Shown one piece after another: positions 1-10,556 of a stretch of DNA of 61,755 nt. The stretch covers positions 1 through 61,755 of the forward strand of contig DASZJD010000086.1 of the NCBI GenBank assembly GCA_035948415.1, given 5' to 3'. A model generated the notes under the pieces. That model saw only the letters and a list, made by a program, of their open reading frames with translations. It ran no database searches and was not told the DNA's origin. Position numbers and translations under genes: made by a program. The stretch comes from Acidimicrobiia bacterium. Lineage in GTDB: Bacteria > Actinomycetota > Acidimicrobiia > IMCC26256 > PALSA-555. The first letter of the stretch is position 1. Each line of letters begins with the position of its first letter.

Positions 1-1190
<1,190 letters not shown>

Positions 1191-1194
<4 letters not shown>

Positions 1195-2417
1195 CGGCCC
1201 GCCTTCGGCGGGCCGTGGCGCCGGGCCACGGTCTCGAGGCCGAGGCCCCAGAGGCGGACGAACCCGGCCGCGTCCTGGTGCCGGAACCGGTCGGCGGCGT
1301 CGTAGGTGGCCAGCTCGTAGTCGTAGAGCCCGTGCGGCGAGCGTCGGCCGGCCACGAAGCAGCGGCCGGGCTCGAGGCGGAGGCGCACCTCGCCGGTCAC
1401 CGGGGCCTGGCTGGCGGCGACGAAGGCGTCGAGCGCCGCCCGGAGCGGCGAGAACCACAAGCCGTCGTACACGAGCTCGGCGTACCGAGGCTCCAGCCGG
1501 GCCTTCTCCCGGAGCAGGTCGCGCTCGAGCGTGATCGACTCCAGGTCGGCGTGGGCGAGGATCAGGGCCAGCGAGCCGGGGCACTCGTAGACCTCGCGGC
1601 TCTTGATGCCGACGCGCCGGTTCTCGACCATGTCGAGGCGGCACCAGCCGTAGCGTCCGACCGCCTCGCTGACCGACTCGACGAGCTCGTGAAGCGGGAG
1701 GGCGGTGCCGTCGAGCGCGACCGGCACGCCGGCCTCGAACGACAGGACGAGCTCCCAGGGGTCGCGGGGGGCCGCGGCGGGGTCGGTCGTCAGCGCGTAC
1801 GGCTCGGTCGGGGGGGTCGCCCACGGGTCCTCGAGCGCGCCGCACTCGATGGCGCGGCCCCAGAGGTTCTCGTCGATCGAGTACGGGTTGTCGTGGCGGA
1901 CCTTCACCGGGATGCCGTGGCGGGCCGCGTACCCGATCGCGTCCTCGCGCGTCAGGCCCCAGTCGCGCACCGGCGCGAGCACGTCGAGGTCCGGGGCCAG
2001 GGCCCGGACCGACACCTCGAAGCGGACCTGGTCGTTGCCTTTGCCGGTGCACCCGTGGGCGACGGCGTCGGCGCCGTGCGCGCGCGCCGACTCGACGAGG
2101 TGGCGGGCGATGACGGGGCGCGAGAGCGCCGACGAGAGCGGGTACTTGCCCTCGTAGAGGGCGTTCGCCTGCAGCGCCGGCAGGCAGTAGTCGTCGGCGA
2201 ACTCGGCGCGCGCGTCGACCACCTCGGCCTCGACGGCGCCGGCGGCGCGGGCGCGCGCCCGGATGGTGTCCCAGCTGTCGTCCGCCCGCTGCCCGACGTC
2301 GACGGCGAGCGCGATCACGTCGCAGTCCCACTCGGCGCGCATCCAGTGGACGGCGACCGACGTGTCGAGCCCGCCGGAGTAGGCGAGGACGACCCGCCGA
2401 CGACCCCGCGCGCTCAT
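1191..2417 (-). CDS. argG: Argininosuccinate synthase
   Basis: Joins citrulline and aspartate with ATP to give argininosuccinate, the seventh step of arginine synthesis. 408 residues, normal for the family. The N-type ATP pyrophosphatase loop AYSGGLDTS is at residues 12-20, right after a short basic N-terminus, which supports the ATG at 2417. Further conserved stretches are GCTGKGNDQVRFE in the middle and NRRVGIKSREVYE in the C-terminal half. It lies 19 bases downstream of argR and overlaps argH by four bases. Presumably repressed with the rest of the operon by the ArgR encoded next door. Confidence 0.97.
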
Positions 2418-2436
2418 CGCACCGCCTCCATCGTCG

Positions 2437-2907
2437 CTACAGCCCGGCCAGGGCGGCGAGCTGCGCGGCGACCCGGGCGCCGCCGGCCTGCTCCGAGCAC
2501 ACGAGGATGAGGGTGTCGTCGCCGGCGACGTTCCCGAGGACGTCCGGGAGCCCAGCCCGGTCGAGGGCCGACCCGATGACGTGGGCCGACCCCGGCGGCG
2601 TGCGCAGCACCACGAGGTTGCCGCTGTGCGCGACCTCGACCACGAAGTCGCCCATCACGCGCCGGAGGTGGTCGTCGGGCGCGGCCGCCTCCCGGGCGTG
2701 CTCCGGGAGGGCGTACGCCATCGTCCCGCCGGGGATGCGGACCTTCACCGCTCCGAGCTCCTCGAGGTCGCGGCTCACCGTGGCCTGGGTGGCGACGATC
2801 CCGTCGGCGGCGAGGAGCTCGACGATCTGGGCCTGGCTCGAGATCGGCTGCTCCTCGAGCAGCCGAGCCACGCGGTGCTGGCGCTGCGGCTTCCCGAGCG
2901 TGGCCAC
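2437..2907 (-). CDS. argR: Arginine repressor
   Basis: Arginine-responsive repressor, hexameric in known members. 156 residues. A winged-helix DNA-binding domain fills about residues 5-75, with the recognition helix around TVSRDLEELG (43-52). The C-terminal oligomerisation and arginine-binding domain carries GNVAGDD; the aspartates at 130-131 match the family's arginine ligands. The GTG start follows the argF stop directly (TGAGTG, no spacer), so it is read with the operon it controls, giving autoregulation. Its place between argF and argG is the standard actinobacterial arrangement. Confidence 0.95.
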   Translation of the reverse strand: MATLGKPQRQHRVARLLEEQPISSQAQIVELLAADGIVATQATVSRDLEELGAVKVRIPGGTMAYALPEHAREAAAPDDHLRRVMGDFVVEVAHSGNLVVLRTPPGSAHVIGSALDRAGLPDVLGNVAGDDTLILVCSEQAGGARVAAQLAALAGL

Positions 2908-3819
2908 TCACGCACCTCCCAGCTCGGCGAGCAGCGCCCGGGTGGCGTGCATCCGGTTGGCCGCCTGCAGCCAGACCGCCGACTGGGGGCCGTCGATCAC
3001 GTCCGCGGTCACCTCCTCGCCCCGGTGGGCGGGCAGGCAGTGCAGGAATCGGGCGCCGGCGCCGGCGGCGGCCATGAGGGCCCGGTCGACGGTGTAGCCC
3101 GCGAACGCGGCCCGACGGCGCTCCTGCTCCTCCTCCTGGCCCATCGAGGTCCAGACGTCGGTGTAAATGGCGTCGACGTCGCGCACGGCCTCGTACGGGT
3201 CGGCCGTGAGCTCGACGGCACCGCCGAGGTTGCGGGCCCGCTCCACGACGTCGTCGTCGAGCGCGTATCCCGGCGGCGACGCGATAGTGAGCTCGAGCCC
3301 GCAGAGCGCCGCCGCGAAGGCGAGCGACGCGGCGACGTTGTTGCCGTCACCGACGTAGGCGACCCGCCGGCCGTCGAGGGTGCCGAACAGCTCTCGGAGC
3401 GTCAACAGGTCGGCGAGGGCCTGGCACGGGTGGGCCCGGTCGGACAGGAGGTTGACGACGGGGACGTCGATCGCCGCCGCCATCGCCTCGAGGGTCTCGT
3501 GGTCGAAGACCCGGGCGCAGAGGATCGCGCAGTAGGCGGCGAGGGTCCGCGCCACGTCCTCGACCGTCTCCCGGGTCCCGATCCCGACCTCCTCGGCGCG
3601 CAGGTAGACGGGATGAGCGCCGAGGGTCGCGGCCGCCATCTCGGTCGACGCGCGCGTGCGGGCCGACGGCTTCTCGAACACCATCGCCACGCCCCGGCCG
3701 GCGAGGAGCGGCGGCACGCCGTCGGCGGCGTGCTTCCACGACTCGGCGCGAGCGAGCAGCGCCTCGAGCGCGGGAGGGTCGAGGTCGTCGACCTCGAGGA
3801 AGTCGCGGGCGCGCGTCAC
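2908..3819 (-). CDS. argF: Ornithine carbamoyltransferase, anabolic
   Basis: Transfers the carbamoyl group of carbamoyl phosphate to ornithine, giving citrulline. 303 residues, a normal length. The carbamoyl-phosphate loop reads FEKPSARTR (residues 48-56); HPCQ (130-133), DVWTSMGQE (221-229) and the ornithine-binding HCLP (260-263) are all present. The loop is slightly unusual because the family signature normally has Thr or Gly where Ala53 stands here. Start is a GTG overlapping the argD stop (GTGA). Place in the arg operon and the ornithine motif exclude aspartate carbamoyltransferase, which is a separate gene at 37692-38615. Confidence 0.96.
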   Translation of the reverse strand: MTRARDFLEVDDLDPPALEALLARAESWKHAADGVPPLLAGRGVAMVFEKPSARTRASTEMAAATLGAHPVYLRAEEVGIGTRETVEDVARTLAAYCAILCARVFDHETLEAMAAAIDVPVVNLLSDRAHPCQALADLLTLRELFGTLDGRRVAYVGDGNNVAASLAFAAALCGLELTIASPPGYALDDDVVERARNLGGAVELTADPYEAVRDVDAIYTDVWTSMGQEEEQERRRAAFAGYTVDRALMAAAGAGARFLHCLPAHRGEEVTADVIDGPQSAVWLQAANRMHATRALLAELGGA

Positions 3820-5030
3820 GCCGGCCTCGACGCGTCGAGGACGTCGTGGAGGACGGCGACCGCCTCGTCGAGCTCGGCGTCGGTGACGAGCAGCGACGGC
3901 GCGAACCGCAGCGCGCTCGGGGTGACGGCGTTCACGACCAGGCCGTGGTCCAGGCAGGCCCGGGCGACCGCGGAGGCGTCGAGCCCGGCGGCGAGCTCCG
4001 CCGCCAGCAGGAGGCCGACCCCGCGGACGGTGGCCACGCCGGGCAGCGCCGCCAGCGCGGCGGCGAGCCGCTCCCCCGCCCGGGCGGCGCGAGCCGGGAC
4101 GTCCTCGGCCTCCATGACGTCGAGGACGGCGAGCGCGGCGCTCGCGGCGAGGGGCTGGCCCCCGAAGGTGCTGGCGTGCTCACCCGGCCCGAGGGCGGTG
4201 CCGGCCTCGCCGCGGGCCCAGCAGGCGCCGATCGGGACCCCGTTCCCGAGGGCCTTGGCCAGGGTGACGACGTCGGGACGCACGCCGGGGGCGTGCTGGA
4301 AGCCGAACCAGCGGCCGGTGCGGCCGACGCCGGTCTGGACCTCGTCGAGCATCAGCAGGGCCTCGCGCTCGTCGCAGAGCGACCGCACGGCCGCCAGGTA
4401 GCCGGGTGGCGCCGGCTGCACGCCCCCCTCCCCCTGGACCGGCTCGAGGAGCACGGCGCAGACGCGCTCGTCGAGCGCGGCGGCGAGGGCGTCGACGTCG
4501 CCGAACGCGACGTGGCGGAACCCCGGCGGGAGCGGCTGGAAGGGCTCGTGCTTCTGCGGCTGGCCCGTCGCCGCCAGGGTGGTGAGGGTCCGGCCGTGGA
4601 ACGAGCCGTAGGCGCTGACGATGTGGTAGCGCTCGGGCCCGCCGTGGCGCTGCCCGTGGCGACGGGCGAGCTTGATCGCGCACTCGTTGGCCTCGGCGCC
4701 CGAGTTGGCGAAGAAGACGCGACCGTCGCCACCGAGGAGCGAATCGAGGCGCGCGGCCAAGCGGGGCTGGACGTCGTTGAGGTAGAGGTTCGACACGTGG
4801 ACCAGGGTGCGGGCCTGCTCGGCGACCGCGGCCGCGACCGCAGGGTGCGCGTGGCCGAGCGACGTGGTCGCCAGGCCGGAGAGGAAGTCGAGGTACCGCC
4901 GGCCGTCGGTGTCGAAGAGGACGCTGCCCTCGCCGCGGACGAACGCCACGGGCAGGCGTGCGTACGTGGGCATCACGTGGTCGGCGTCGAGCGCCTGCAG
5001 CTCCTCGAGCGAGCGGGTCGTCGTGCTCAT
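3816..5030 (-). CDS. argD: Acetylornithine aminotransferase
   Basis: PLP-dependent class-III aminotransferase that converts N-acetylglutamate semialdehyde to N-acetylornithine with glutamate as donor. 404 residues from the ATG at 5030. NSGAEANE (109-116) binds the PLP phosphate, LDEVQTG (228-234) holds the Asp that contacts the PLP ring nitrogen, and Lys259 in LAKALGNG is the Schiff-base lysine. The ATG overlaps the argB stop (ATGA). An open frame continues upstream through argB, but no start there is supported. The enzyme may also act in lysine synthesis, as in other bacteria; the sequence does not show this. Confidence 0.96.
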   Translation of the reverse strand: MSTTTRSLEELQALDADHVMPTYARLPVAFVRGEGSVLFDTDGRRYLDFLSGLATTSLGHAHPAVAAAVAEQARTLVHVSNLYLNDVQPRLAARLDSLLGGDGRVFFANSGAEANECAIKLARRHGQRHGGPERYHIVSAYGSFHGRTLTTLAATGQPQKHEPFQPLPPGFRHVAFGDVDALAAALDERVCAVLLEPVQGEGGVQPAPPGYLAAVRSLCDEREALLMLDEVQTGVGRTGRWFGFQHAPGVRPDVVTLAKALGNGVPIGACWARGEAGTALGPGEHASTFGGQPLAASAALAVLDVMEAEDVPARAARAGERLAAALAALPGVATVRGVGLLLAAELAAGLDASAVARACLDHGLVVNAVTPSALRFAPSLLVTDAELDEAVAVLHDVLDASRPA

Positions 5031-5893
5031 GGGTGCACCATCGTGCCGATCCCCTCCCGGGTGAAGAACTCGAGCAGCAGCGCGTGCGGAAGACGCCCGT
5101 CGAGGACGTGGGCGCGGCGGACGCCGCCGCGGACGGCGTCGATGCAGGACCGGACCTTCGGGAGCATGCCGTCCCCGACCGTGCCCGCGTCGAGCAGGCC
5201 CTCGAGGCCGGCCACGTCGATGCGTGACACGAGCGACTGGGGGTCGCGCGTGTCCCGGAAGATGCCGGCCACGTCGGTGAGGTAGACGAGCTTCTCGGCC
5301 CCGAGCGCCTCGGCGATCGCGGCCGCGACGGCGTCGGCGTTGACGTTGTGGGCCTGCCCCTCGTCGTCCACGCCCACCGTCGCCACGACCGGGATCAGCT
5401 CCTCCCGCAGGACGCGCTGGAGGATGGCGGGCTCGATCCGGCGCACGTCGCCGACGAAGCCCAGGCGGATGTCGCGCTGGTCGACGGTGATCAGCCCGGC
5501 GTCCTCGCCCGAGAGCCCGACCGCGTACGAGCCGTGCCGGTTCAGCGACGTGACCACCTCGCGGTTCACCTTGCCGACGAGGGCCATCCGGACGATGTCG
5601 ACGGTCTCGGCGTCGGTGACCCGCAGCCCGTCCACGAACTCGGGCTCCTTCCCGAGGCGGCGCATGAGGTCGCTGATCTGGGGTCCGCCGCCGTGGACCA
5701 CGACCGGGCTCATCCCGACCAGGCGCATGAGCACGACGTCCTGGGCGAACAGCTCGGCCAGCGCCGGGTCCGTCATCGCGTGGCCGCCGTACTTGATGAC
5801 GACGGTGCGCCCGGCGAACTCGCGGATGTACGGGAGCGCCTCGGCGAGGACCGCGGCCTTGGCGTGCGCGTCTTGGGCGCGCTCGTCGGTCAC
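5027..5893 (-). CDS. argB: Acetylglutamate kinase
   Basis: Phosphorylates N-acetylglutamate, the second and usually feedback-controlled step of arginine synthesis. 288 residues from a GTG at 5893 that overlaps the argJ stop (GTGA). VIKYGGHAM (32-40) and VVHGGGPQ hold the nucleotide and acetylglutamate-binding glycines; the later LTDVAGIF matches the ATP site. About 25 residues precede the first strand and look like the mobile N-terminal helix of arginine-inhibited, hexameric kinases, so feedback inhibition by arginine is likely. That fits the cyclic acetyl route implied by argJ. Confidence 0.96.
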   Translation of the reverse strand: MTDERAQDAHAKAAVLAEALPYIREFAGRTVVIKYGGHAMTDPALAELFAQDVVLMRLVGMSPVVVHGGGPQISDLMRRLGKEPEFVDGLRVTDAETVDIVRMALVGKVNREVVTSLNRHGSYAVGLSGEDAGLITVDQRDIRLGFVGDVRRIEPAILQRVLREELIPVVATVGVDDEGQAHNVNADAVAAAIAEALGAEKLVYLTDVAGIFRDTRDPQSLVSRIDVAGLEGLLDAGTVGDGMLPKVRSCIDAVRGGVRRAHVLDGRLPHALLLEFFTREGIGTMVHP

Positions 5894-7080
5894 GACGTCC
5901 CCATGTTCTCGTCGACGTAGGCGTGGGTGAGGTCGGTGAAGAGCACCGAGGCCTCGCCGCCACCGGCGTGGAGCTCGCACGCCAGCTCGACCTCCCGGCC
6001 CCGGAGCGCGGCGGCGACGGCGGCCTCGTCGTGGGGCGCCGCCACCCCGTCGCGGCAGACGGTGACGCCGTTGTACGCGATGTCGACGCGCTCGGGGTCG
6101 AGCTCGGCCCCGCTGGCGCCGAGCTCGGAGAGGACCCGGCCCCAGTAGGGGTCGGCGCCGTAGAGGGAGCACTGGACGAGCTGGCTGCTCGCCACCGCGC
6201 GCGCGGCGCGGCGGGCGTCGTCGCCGGTCGCGGCGCCGCGCACGACGACCCGGGCCAGCTTCGTGGCCCCCTCGGCGTCGGCGGCCATCGCGCGCGCGAG
6301 CGCGTCGCACACCTCGGTCACGGCGTCGGCGAAGGCGGCGAAGGCGGGCCCGCCGGGCTCGATCGCGGGGTTGCCGGCGCGCCCGTTGGCGAGGACGAGC
6401 ACGGTGTCGTTCGTGCTGGTGCAGGCGTCGACGATCAGGGCGTCGAAGGTGTCCCGCACGCCGGCGCGCAGGGCCTGACGGAGCGCGTCCGGGCTGGCGT
6501 CGGCGTCGGTGGTCAGCACCGCCAGCATGGTGGCCAGGGCGGGCGCCAGCATCGCGGCGCCCTTCGCCATCCCGCCCACGCGGTAGCCGGCGGCCTCGAC
6601 CCGGGCCGTGGCCTCCTTCGGAACCGTGTCGGTGGTGCGGATGGCGTCGGCGGCGGCGTGGCCGGCCTCGGCGTCGTCGGCGAGCCGCGCCGCGGCGGCG
6701 TCGATGCCGGCCTCGACCGCGGCGACGGGGAGCGGCCGGCCGATGAGGCCGGTCGAGGCCACAAGGACGTCCTCGGCCCGGCAGCCGAGGGCGGCCGCGG
6801 TGCGCTCGCACATGCGGCGGGCGTCGGCGCGGCCGGGGGCGCCGGTGGCGGCGTTGGCGTTCCCGGCATTCAGCACCACCGCGGCCGCGTGCGGGTCGGC
6901 GAGGTGGGCCCGGCTCACCTGCACCGGCGCGGCCGCGACCCGGTTCGTCGTGAAGACGCCGGCGGCGGCGACCGGGCCGCGGTCGGCGGTGGCGACGAGC
7001 GCGAGGTCGGGGGCGCCGCCCGGCTTGACGCCGGACGCGACCCCGGCGGCCTCGAAGCCCGCGGCGGCGGACACGCTCAC
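5890..7080 (-). CDS. argJ: Bifunctional glutamate/ornithine N-acetyltransferase
   Basis: Moves the acetyl group from acetylornithine to glutamate (the cyclic route); many members also acetylate glutamate with acetyl-CoA. 396 residues from a GTG at 7080. The self-cleavage motif ATML is at residues 183-186, so Thr184 is predicted to become the N-terminal nucleophile of the beta chain. The usual GMIAPNMATML context reads AAMLAPALATML, slightly diverged. EGATKLARV and the C-terminal YVDENMGTS-type end are conserved. GTGA overlap with argC. Whether it is mono- or bifunctional cannot be read from sequence. Confidence 0.95.
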   Translation of the reverse strand: MSVSAAAGFEAAGVASGVKPGGAPDLALVATADRGPVAAAGVFTTNRVAAAPVQVSRAHLADPHAAAVVLNAGNANAATGAPGRADARRMCERTAAALGCRAEDVLVASTGLIGRPLPVAAVEAGIDAAAARLADDAEAGHAAADAIRTTDTVPKEATARVEAAGYRVGGMAKGAAMLAPALATMLAVLTTDADASPDALRQALRAGVRDTFDALIVDACTSTNDTVLVLANGRAGNPAIEPGGPAFAAFADAVTEVCDALARAMAADAEGATKLARVVVRGAATGDDARRAARAVASSQLVQCSLYGADPYWGRVLSELGASGAELDPERVDIAYNGVTVCRDGVAAPHDEAAVAAALRGREVELACELHAGGGEASVLFTDLTHAYVDENMGTS

Positions 7081-8114
7081 GGCTCGAGCCCAACGAGGGG
7101 CAGGCCGGTCGCCTCGGGCAGCCCGAGCACGAGGTTGGCGGCCTGGATGGCCTGGCCGGCGGCGCCCTTCCCCAGGTTGTCGAGGGCGCCGAAGGCGAGG
7201 ATCGAACCGGTGCGGTCGTCGAGGCGCACGGTGAGGTGGGCCGTGTTCGAGCCGAGCGTCGCCTTCGTGGTCGGCGGCTCGTCGAGCACGACCACGAACG
7301 GCTCCTGGGCGTAGAACTCGCGGTAGAGGTCGAGGAGGCGGGCGGTGGTCAGGCCCCCGGTGGCGGGGCGGGCGTAGCAGCTGGCGAGGAGGCCGCGCGT
7401 CATCGGCGCCAGGTGCGGCGTGAAGAGCACCTGCACCGGGGCGCCGCGCACCTCGCCGAGGGCCCACTCGATCTCGCCCGTGTGCCGGTGGTTCAGCAGC
7501 CCGTACGGGGCGACGGTCTCGTTGGCCTCGGAAAAGAGGCTGCCCGTCGACAGGCCGCGGCCGCGGCCGGACAGGCCGGACACCGCGTGGACGACGATCC
7601 CGTCGGGCTCGGCGAGGCCGGTCGCCAGCAGGGGCGCCAGCGCCAGCACGCTCGCGGTCGGGTAGCAGCCGGGGGCCGCGACCGAGATCTCGGGGGTGAT
7701 GCGGTCGCGGAACAGCTCCGGCAGCCCGAAGGCGAAGCTCGGGAGCAGCTGCGGGGCCTCGTGGGGCTCGCCGTACCACTGCTCGTAGAGCGGCGCCGGC
7801 AGCCGGAAGTCGGCGCCGAGGTCGACGAGGTGCCCGACCCGCCCCACGAGCTGGGGGGCGAGCCGCTGGGACTGGCCGTGCGGGAGGGCGACGAAGACGG
7901 CGTCGAGCCCGTCGAGGGCGGCCGGCTCCAGCGGCTCGAGGGTGAGGCCCGGGTAGGCCCGGGCCAGCGACGGGTAGAGCCCGGCCACGGCGTCGCCGGC
8001 GTGGGTGTCGGCCACGGCCGTGGCCACGGCCAGGTCGGGGTGGCCGACGAGGAGCCGCAGGAGCTCGGCGCCGGCGTAGCCCGAGGCCCCGATCACGGCG
8101 GCTTGATACGCCAT
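7077..8114 (-). CDS. argC: N-acetyl-gamma-glutamyl-phosphate reductase
   Basis: NADPH-dependent reduction of acetylglutamyl phosphate to the semialdehyde; first gene of argCJBDFRGH. 345 residues if it starts at the ATG at 8114. The nucleotide-binding loop GASGYAGAE begins at residue 9, the catalytic cysteine is Cys150 in APGCYPTA, and HRHTGEIEW supplies the conserved histidine. An in-frame ATG at 8126 would add four residues. It is rejected because it lies inside the predicted -10 hexamer, which places the transcript start almost on the 8114 ATG. Known ArgC proteins also begin just before the nucleotide loop. Confidence 0.95.
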   Translation of the reverse strand: MAYQAAVIGASGYAGAELLRLLVGHPDLAVATAVADTHAGDAVAGLYPSLARAYPGLTLEPLEPAALDGLDAVFVALPHGQSQRLAPQLVGRVGHLVDLGADFRLPAPLYEQWYGEPHEAPQLLPSFAFGLPELFRDRITPEISVAAPGCYPTASVLALAPLLATGLAEPDGIVVHAVSGLSGRGRGLSTGSLFSEANETVAPYGLLNHRHTGEIEWALGEVRGAPVQVLFTPHLAPMTRGLLASCYARPATGGLTTARLLDLYREFYAQEPFVVVLDEPPTTKATLGSNTAHLTVRLDDRTGSILAFGALDNLGKGAAGQAIQAANLVLGLPEATGLPLVGLEP

Positions 8115-8140
8115 CCCGCATATCATACACGCGGATGAAT
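8115..8140 (-). promoter_or_regulatory. Promoter of the arg operon, probably near-leaderless; possible ArgR site
   Basis: The minus strand carries TATGAT (8122-8127) followed by seven bases and the argC ATG at 8114. Transcription would begin within about a base of the start codon. No -35 box of the TTGACA kind is visible. The AT-rich stretch GTATTCATCCGCG next to the -10 stands out against the GC-rich surroundings and contains ATTCAT, a half-site resembling ARG boxes. A full palindrome is not convincing, so ArgR binding here is only suggested by context. Confidence 0.5.
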
Positions 8141-8180
8141 ACGCGGGCCAGGACGGGAGCGGGGTCCGGCGGTGCGGCTC

Positions 8181-10556
8181 CTACCCGCGGAGGGTGGCGC
8201 CGTGGCGGTGGGCGACGGCGTCGATGCTGCGCTGGCGGAGCTCGGCGACGTCGTTCTGGGTCAGGGTCCGGTCCGGCGCTCGGAGCCGGAGCGTGAACGC
8301 CAGGCTCCGTTTCCCGGGGCCGAGCTGGTCGGAGCGGAACTCGTCGAAGAGCCGGACGTCCTCGAGCGTCGGGCCGACAGCGGCGCGCAGGGTGTCGGCG
8401 ATCGCGGCCGCGGGCACGTCGTCGCCGAGGACGAAGTCGAGGTCGATCGTGGAGGGCGGGAACGGGGACAGCGGGCGGAAGGTCCGGTCGCGCCGGGGCG
8501 CCGTCAGCAGGTGCTCGAGGTCGGCCTCGATCGCGACCGCCGGGCCGGGCAGGCCGGCGCGGGCCTGCGGCTCGGGGCCGAGCTCGCCGGCGTGGCCGAG
8601 GACCTCCCCGCCGGCGCGCAGCCGGGCGGCGCGGGCGGGGTGGTAGCCGGGGACGGTCGCCGGCTCGATGGCCCAGTCGTCGAGGTCGAGCGTGTCGGCG
8701 ACGGCGCGCAGCAGGTCGGTGGCGTCGTAGACGTCGACCGGCCGGTCGGGCTCGAGCGGGCGCCGGTGGACCGTGCCGGTGAGGAGCGCGGCGACGTGCG
8801 TGCGCTCGGTGGGCAGCACCCGGTCGGGCCGCGGCGCGAAGAACGCCGTGCCGAGCTCGAAGAGGGCCAGGTCGGGGCGGCCGCGGGCGGCGTTGGCGGC
8901 GGCGACGGCGAGGAGGCCAGGGAGCAGCGAGGCGCGCAGCACCGACTCGTCCGCGCGCAGCGGGTTGGCGAGCGGGACCGGGTCGGTGACGCCGAAGTCG
9001 GCGAGCGCGGCCGGGGCCACGAGCGGCATCGTGACCGCCTCGGTGCAGCCGGCGCCGACGAGGGCGTCGGCGACGGCGCGGCGCTCGCGCTGGCTGCGGC
9101 TCAGGCCCCCGATCTGGTCGCGGGGACGGGCGGTGCCGCGGCCGATGGCGTCGAACCCGACCGTGCGGGCGACCTCCTCGATGAGGTCGATCTCGCGCTC
9201 GAGGTCGGGGCGGAACGTCGGGGTCGTGGCGACGATCTCGTCGCCGCGGCCGCTCACGTCGATGCCGAGAGGCCGGAGCGCGCCGAGCACCTCGGTGTCG
9301 GTGAGGGCGGTGCCGAGGATGCGGTTGACGCGGCTGGTGCGGAGGGCGATGCGGGGCCGCGTGACCGGGCGCGGGTACTGGTCGACGGCGGTCGGCGCGA
9401 CGTTGGCCTGCCCGACCGCGGCGAGCAGCTCCATGGCCCGCTCGGCGGCGGTGGCGACCCCCTCGGGGTCGGTCCCCCGCTCGAAGCGCGCGCTCGACTC
9501 GGACCGCAGCTTCAGCCGCTTCGAGCTCCGCGCGATGCCCATGGGCTCGAAGTAGGCGGACTCGAGGAGGATGGCGCCGGTCTGGTCCGAGACCTCGGAG
9601 TCGCCGCCGCCCATGATCCCCGCGATGGCCTGCGGCGTCCGCTCGGCGTCGCAGATGAGCAGGTCCTCGGGCTCGAGGGCCCGCGTCACCCCGTCGAGCG
9701 TCGTCAGCCGCTCCCCCGCCGCCGCCAGGCGCACGACGACGCCGGGACCGGCCAGCCGGTCGAGGTCGAAGGCGTGGAGGGGCTGGTTGCGCTCGAGGAG
9801 CACGTAGTTCGTCACGTCGACGACGTTGCTGATCGGGCGCATCCCCGCCTTCACGAGCCGCTGGGCCAGCCACGCCGGCGACGGGCCGACCGTCACCGCG
9901 GCCACCCGGCCCAGGTAGCGCGGGCAGCGGTCGGGGGCCTCGATGACCACGCCGATGGGACGGTCGAAGTCGCCGGTCGGCGCGGCCGGGGTCGGGACCG
10001 TGAGGGGCAGGCCGAAGTGCGCCGCGAGCTCGCGGGCGACGCCGATGACGGACATGGCGTCGGGGCGGTTCGGGGTGATCGACAGGTCGAAGATGACGTC
10101 GTCGAGGCCGAGCACGTCGCGCACGTCCGTGCCCGGCGCGACGGTGGCGTCGAGGTCCATGATGCCCTCGTGGTCGTCGCCGAGGCCGAGCTCGCGTGGC
10201 GAGAGGAGCATCCCGTCGGAGACCTGGCCCCGGATGGTGCGGCGCTCGATGACGCCACCCGGCAGCGTGGCGCCGACCGGCGCGAACGGTGCCACCATGC
10301 CGACCCGGACGTTCGGAGCCCCGCACACGACGCGCGTGGTGCCGTCGCCGTAGTCGACCTCGGCCAGCCGAACCCGGTCGGCACCCGGGTGCGCGGTCAC
10401 GTCGAGGACGCGCGCGGCTCGGACGCCGACGATCTCGCGCCCAGGCTCCTCGACGCCCTCCACCTCGAGCCCGACCCGGTTCAGCGCCGCGACGATGTCG
10501 TCGACGGAAACGTCGATGGGCGTGAACTCGCGGATCCAGGACAGGGGCGCGCGCAT
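8181..10556 (-). CDS. pheT: Phenylalanyl-tRNA synthetase beta subunit
   Basis: Beta chain of the alpha2-beta2 enzyme that charges tRNA-Phe; it holds the editing site and the anticodon-binding fold. 791 residues from the ATG at 10556. Order: N-terminal domain with tRNA-binding (EMAP-like) stretch at about 40-150, B3/B4 editing region (about 200-370), B5 domain (about 400-475), catalytic-like core, and a C-terminal ferredoxin-fold anticodon-binding domain (about 700-791). The start overlaps the pheS stop by one base (TGATG), so the subunits are coupled. It ends 66 bases before argC, the usual actinobacterial pheST-arg neighbourhood. Confidence 0.97.
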   Translation of the reverse strand: MRAPLSWIREFTPIDVSVDDIVAALNRVGLEVEGVEEPGREIVGVRAARVLDVTAHPGADRVRLAEVDYGDGTTRVVCGAPNVRVGMVAPFAPVGATLPGGVIERRTIRGQVSDGMLLSPRELGLGDDHEGIMDLDATVAPGTDVRDVLGLDDVIFDLSITPNRPDAMSVIGVARELAAHFGLPLTVPTPAAPTGDFDRPIGVVIEAPDRCPRYLGRVAAVTVGPSPAWLAQRLVKAGMRPISNVVDVTNYVLLERNQPLHAFDLDRLAGPGVVVRLAAAGERLTTLDGVTRALEPEDLLICDAERTPQAIAGIMGGGDSEVSDQTGAILLESAYFEPMGIARSSKRLKLRSESSARFERGTDPEGVATAAERAMELLAAVGQANVAPTAVDQYPRPVTRPRIALRTSRVNRILGTALTDTEVLGALRPLGIDVSGRGDEIVATTPTFRPDLEREIDLIEEVARTVGFDAIGRGTARPRDQIGGLSRSQRERRAVADALVGAGCTEAVTMPLVAPAALADFGVTDPVPLANPLRADESVLRASLLPGLLAVAAANAARGRPDLALFELGTAFFAPRPDRVLPTERTHVAALLTGTVHRRPLEPDRPVDVYDATDLLRAVADTLDLDDWAIEPATVPGYHPARAARLRAGGEVLGHAGELGPEPQARAGLPGPAVAIEADLEHLLTAPRRDRTFRPLSPFPPSTIDLDFVLGDDVPAAAIADTLRAAVGPTLEDVRLFDEFRSDQLGPGKRSLAFTLRLRAPDRTLTQNDVAELRQRSIDAVAHRHGATLRG

